A stretch of 7,700 nucleotides of DNA from Bacteroidota bacterium (GTDB lineage Bacteria; Bacteroidota; Bacteroidia; Cytophagales; Cyclobacteriaceae): contig QGUY01000192.1 of NCBI GenBank assembly GCA_003242315.1, positions 1-7,700 of the forward strand, in the 5' to 3' direction. The notes beneath the pieces were generated by a model, which had not been told where the DNA came from, did no database searches, and saw nothing but the letters and a program-made list of their open reading frames with translations. Each line of letters starts with the position of its first letter. Within the stretch, counting starts at the first letter, position 1. A program made the translations under genes and the position numbers. Of the stretch, positions 6,680-7,700 are shown piece by piece.

Positions 6680-7139
6680 GCGCATCGTTCCGCCGCTGCT
6701 TTTCATAGCAGCCATCATTCTCGCGGCGTGCTCAGGACGCAACAGTGATCGATCAAGCGATTCCCCAAAATTTCTTCAATACTACCGGCAGGGGGAACAA
6801 CTGTATGTCCAACATTGCAGCAATTGCCACCAGCGCAATGGAACCGGATTGAGACAGGTGTATCCTCCACTTGCCAACTCCGATTACATGCGCGGCAATC
6901 GCGACGAAGTGATCTGCATGATACGTTACGGCAACGCTGAACCTCTGGTCGTCAACGGAATCCAGTTCGTGCAACCCATGCCTGGAATCCCCTCCCTTAC
7001 CGACCTTGAGATCGCACAAATTGTGACCTACATTTACAATTCCTGGGACTACGAGGAAGGAATCATCGAGGTCAAAGATGTATCTGAGGTGTTAAGTGCG
7101 TGCGAGGGAAGGGAGGTTGTCGGGAACAAAAAGATGTGA
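6669..7139 (+). CDS. Monoheme c-type cytochrome lipoprotein
   Basis: This 156-residue exported electron carrier has a basic start (MQIRR), a hydrophobic core and an LAAC lipobox (Cys21), so it is probably membrane-anchored on the outer face of the inner membrane or in the outer membrane. Heme attaches at CSNCH (50-54) in QHCSNCHQRNGTGL. The axial ligand is probably Met104 in VQPMPGIPSLTDLEIAQIVTY, as in class I cytochromes. Two extra cysteines, Cys83 and Cys145, are not part of a heme motif. The last 30 residues (about 127-156) are polar and extend beyond the usual fold. The start overlaps the SCO gene by 11 bp, pointing to coupled expression. It may pass electrons to a terminal oxidase; the partner is not in the window. 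Confidence 0.93.
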   Translation: MQIRRIVPPLLFIAAIILAACSGRNSDRSSDSPKFLQYYRQGEQLYVQHCSNCHQRNGTGLRQVYPPLANSDYMRGNRDEVICMIRYGNAEPLVVNGIQFVQPMPGIPSLTDLEIAQIVTYIYNSWDYEEGIIEVKDVSEVLSACEGREVVGNKKM

Positions 7140-7162
7140 TTCAATATCCAGTCCTTCTGAAC

Positions 7163-7200
7163 CACATAGAGCACAATAGGGGGCACATAGGGCACATCGT
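7163..7200 (+). repeat. Degenerate 9-base tandem repeat (CACATAGRG type)
   Basis: Four head-to-tail units start at 7163 (CACATAGAG), 7172 (CACAATAGGGGG), 7184 (CACATAGGG) and 7193 (CACATCGTT, degraded). Equivalently, a 13-base word CACATAGAGCACA recurs 21 bases later with one mismatch (7184-7196). It is noncoding and begins 24 bases after the cytochrome stop. I recall similar CACATAGGG strings between genes in other Bacteroidota genomes, but cannot verify that here. Function is unknown. Confidence 0.6.
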
Positions 7201-7221
7201 TGCGGCCGTTCGCATAATCCC

Positions 7222-7249
7222 TGCTTTTCCCCTGTTTTTCCCGTTTTCT
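7222..7249 (+). other. Pyrimidine-rich tract with repeated TTTTCCC
   Basis: Between the tandem repeat and the XdhC-like gene the plus strand is almost pure C/T, with TTTTCCC at 7225-7231 and 7236-7242 and another TTTTC at 7244-7248. No hairpin with a strong stem immediately precedes it; the only nearby stem is TGCG/CGCA at 7201-7214. I therefore do not call a rho-independent terminator, although transcript release here cannot be excluded. Confidence 0.3.
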
Positions 7250-7255
7250 AATTGT

Positions 7256-7263
7256 TAACTTGG
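7256..7263 (+). promoter_or_regulatory. Weak -7-like element upstream of the XdhC-like gene
   Basis: TAACTTGG differs from TAnnTTTG at one base and lies about 42 bases before the ATG at 7306. The expected -33 position falls in the pyrimidine tract (CCTGTTTTT) without a clear TTTG. The gap after the cytochrome gene makes an independent promoter likely somewhere here, but this exact element is tentative. Confidence 0.2.
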
Positions 7264-7305
7264 GACAACACCCGGCAAACGGGCGGAACACAAAATCTGA
7301 AGGGG

Positions 7306-7700
7306 ATGAAAGAGTTCAGAAGTATAGTCGAAGCATACGGGAAACTCGACTACTCCGCGCGTAAGGCGGCCCTGGCCACGGTTGTCAAGGTCCGGGGTTC
7401 TTCCTATCGGAGTCCTGGTGCCCGCATGCTGATTACCGACGATGGCCGCTGGGTTGGAAGCATCAGCGGCGGCTGCCTGGAAGGCGACGCGTTGCGCAAG
7501 GCGCGAAAGGTTATTCTTGAAGGAACGCCGATGGCCGTGACCTATGACACGCGGGAAGAAAGCAACCAGAATCTCGGCATTTCCCTTGGATGCAACGGGG
7601 TCATCGATGTACTGATTGAACCCATCGACCATAACGACCCCGCTAATCCGGTGCGCCTTTTCGAGGCATTTGTCCACACCCGCGAACCCATGGCGCTTGC
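7306..7700 (+). CDS. XdhC/CoxI-family protein, 5' part (runs off the right edge)
   Basis: An open frame from the ATG at 7306 to the window end gives 131 complete residues without a stop. It matches the N-terminal XdhC/CoxI domain: ATVVKVRGSSYRSPGARMLI (24-43), then GSISGGCLEGDA (51-62) with the conserved Cys57, and LGCNGVIDVLIEP (95-107). Family members bind molybdenum cofactor and help insert it, in sulfurated form, into xanthine dehydrogenase or carbon-monoxide-dehydrogenase-like enzymes; a C-terminal Rossmann domain is expected beyond the edge. The purine-rich AAGGGG directly abuts the ATG, too close for a normal Shine-Dalgarno. Genes for a MobA-like nucleotidyltransferase or a molybdenum hydroxylase often lie nearby and may follow. 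The assignment rests on strong motifs. Confidence 0.9.
   Translation, partial: MKEFRSIVEAYGKLDYSARKAALATVVKVRGSSYRSPGARMLITDDGRWVGSISGGCLEGDALRKARKVILEGTPMAVTYDTREESNQNLGISLGCNGVIDVLIEPIDHNDPANPVRLFEAFVHTREPMAL

Noticed and set aside
7163..7200. CRISPR array
   Set aside because: The units are only 9-12 bases with no spacers between them, and no cas genes are present.
7201..7283. Intrinsic terminator formed by TGCG/CGCA (7201-7214) or CCCG/CGGG (7271-7283)
   Set aside because: Both stems are only 4 bp, and neither is followed directly by a run of T; the T/C-rich tract begins several bases after the first stem and precedes the second.
7255..7677. 140-codon minus-strand open frame at the right edge
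   Set aside because: It lies opposite the XdhC-like gene, whose GSSYRSPGARM and SGGCLEGDA motifs identify the real strand.

Overview
The window looks like part of a Bacteroidota chromosome (Cytophagia/Chitinophagia-like, roughly 50-55 % GC by eye). Three observations point there. A minus-strand promoter near the left edge matches the phylum's TTTG-N19-TAnnTTTG consensus. A short glucan-phosphorylase-like protein and an ABC ATPase with an LSDGQ signature resemble Bacteroidota versions of these families, as far as I recall them. Most genes also lack a strong Shine-Dalgarno sequence. All complete genes lie on the plus strand. No mobile element, CRISPR array, tRNA or rRNA was seen.

Layout: (1) 1-219 is a divergent intergenic region. 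It holds a minus-strand promoter and the first codons of a gene running off the left edge. (2) 220-2243 encodes a FecCD-type permease and its ATPase, overlapping by ATGA, for uptake of a metal chelate (siderophore, heme or cobalamin; the substrate cannot be read from sequence). No substrate-binding protein or TonB receptor is in view. (3) 2314-3978 encodes a 554-residue member of the short alpha-glucan phosphorylase family. The lysine that should hold pyridoxal phosphate is a threonine. (4) 4061-4654 encodes a TIGR04282/DUF2064-type nucleotide-sugar-transferase-fold protein with a degraded N-terminal nucleotide-binding motif. (5) 4705-7139 is a tight group: MOSC-domain protein, HemJ-type protoporphyrinogen oxidase, SCO1/SenC lipoprotein and monoheme cytochrome c lipoprotein. 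Gaps or overlaps are +15, -8 and -11 bp. (6) 7140-7305 is intergenic, with a degenerate CACATAGGG-type tandem repeat and a pyrimidine-rich tract. (7) From 7306 the start of an XdhC/CoxI-family gene runs off the right edge.

Working together: HemJ (heme synthesis), SCO (copper delivery or thiol redox) and cytochrome c form a plausible respiratory or cytochrome-oxidase maturation unit, and the FecCD system may supply iron or heme. MOSC and XdhC both belong to molybdenum-cofactor biology, but the intergenic region separates them, so a functional link is only suggestive. I found no clearly new multi-gene system. The most notable observations are the missing PLP lysine in the phosphorylase-like protein, the extra C-terminal domain on the ABC ATPase and the degraded motif in the TIGR04282-like protein.
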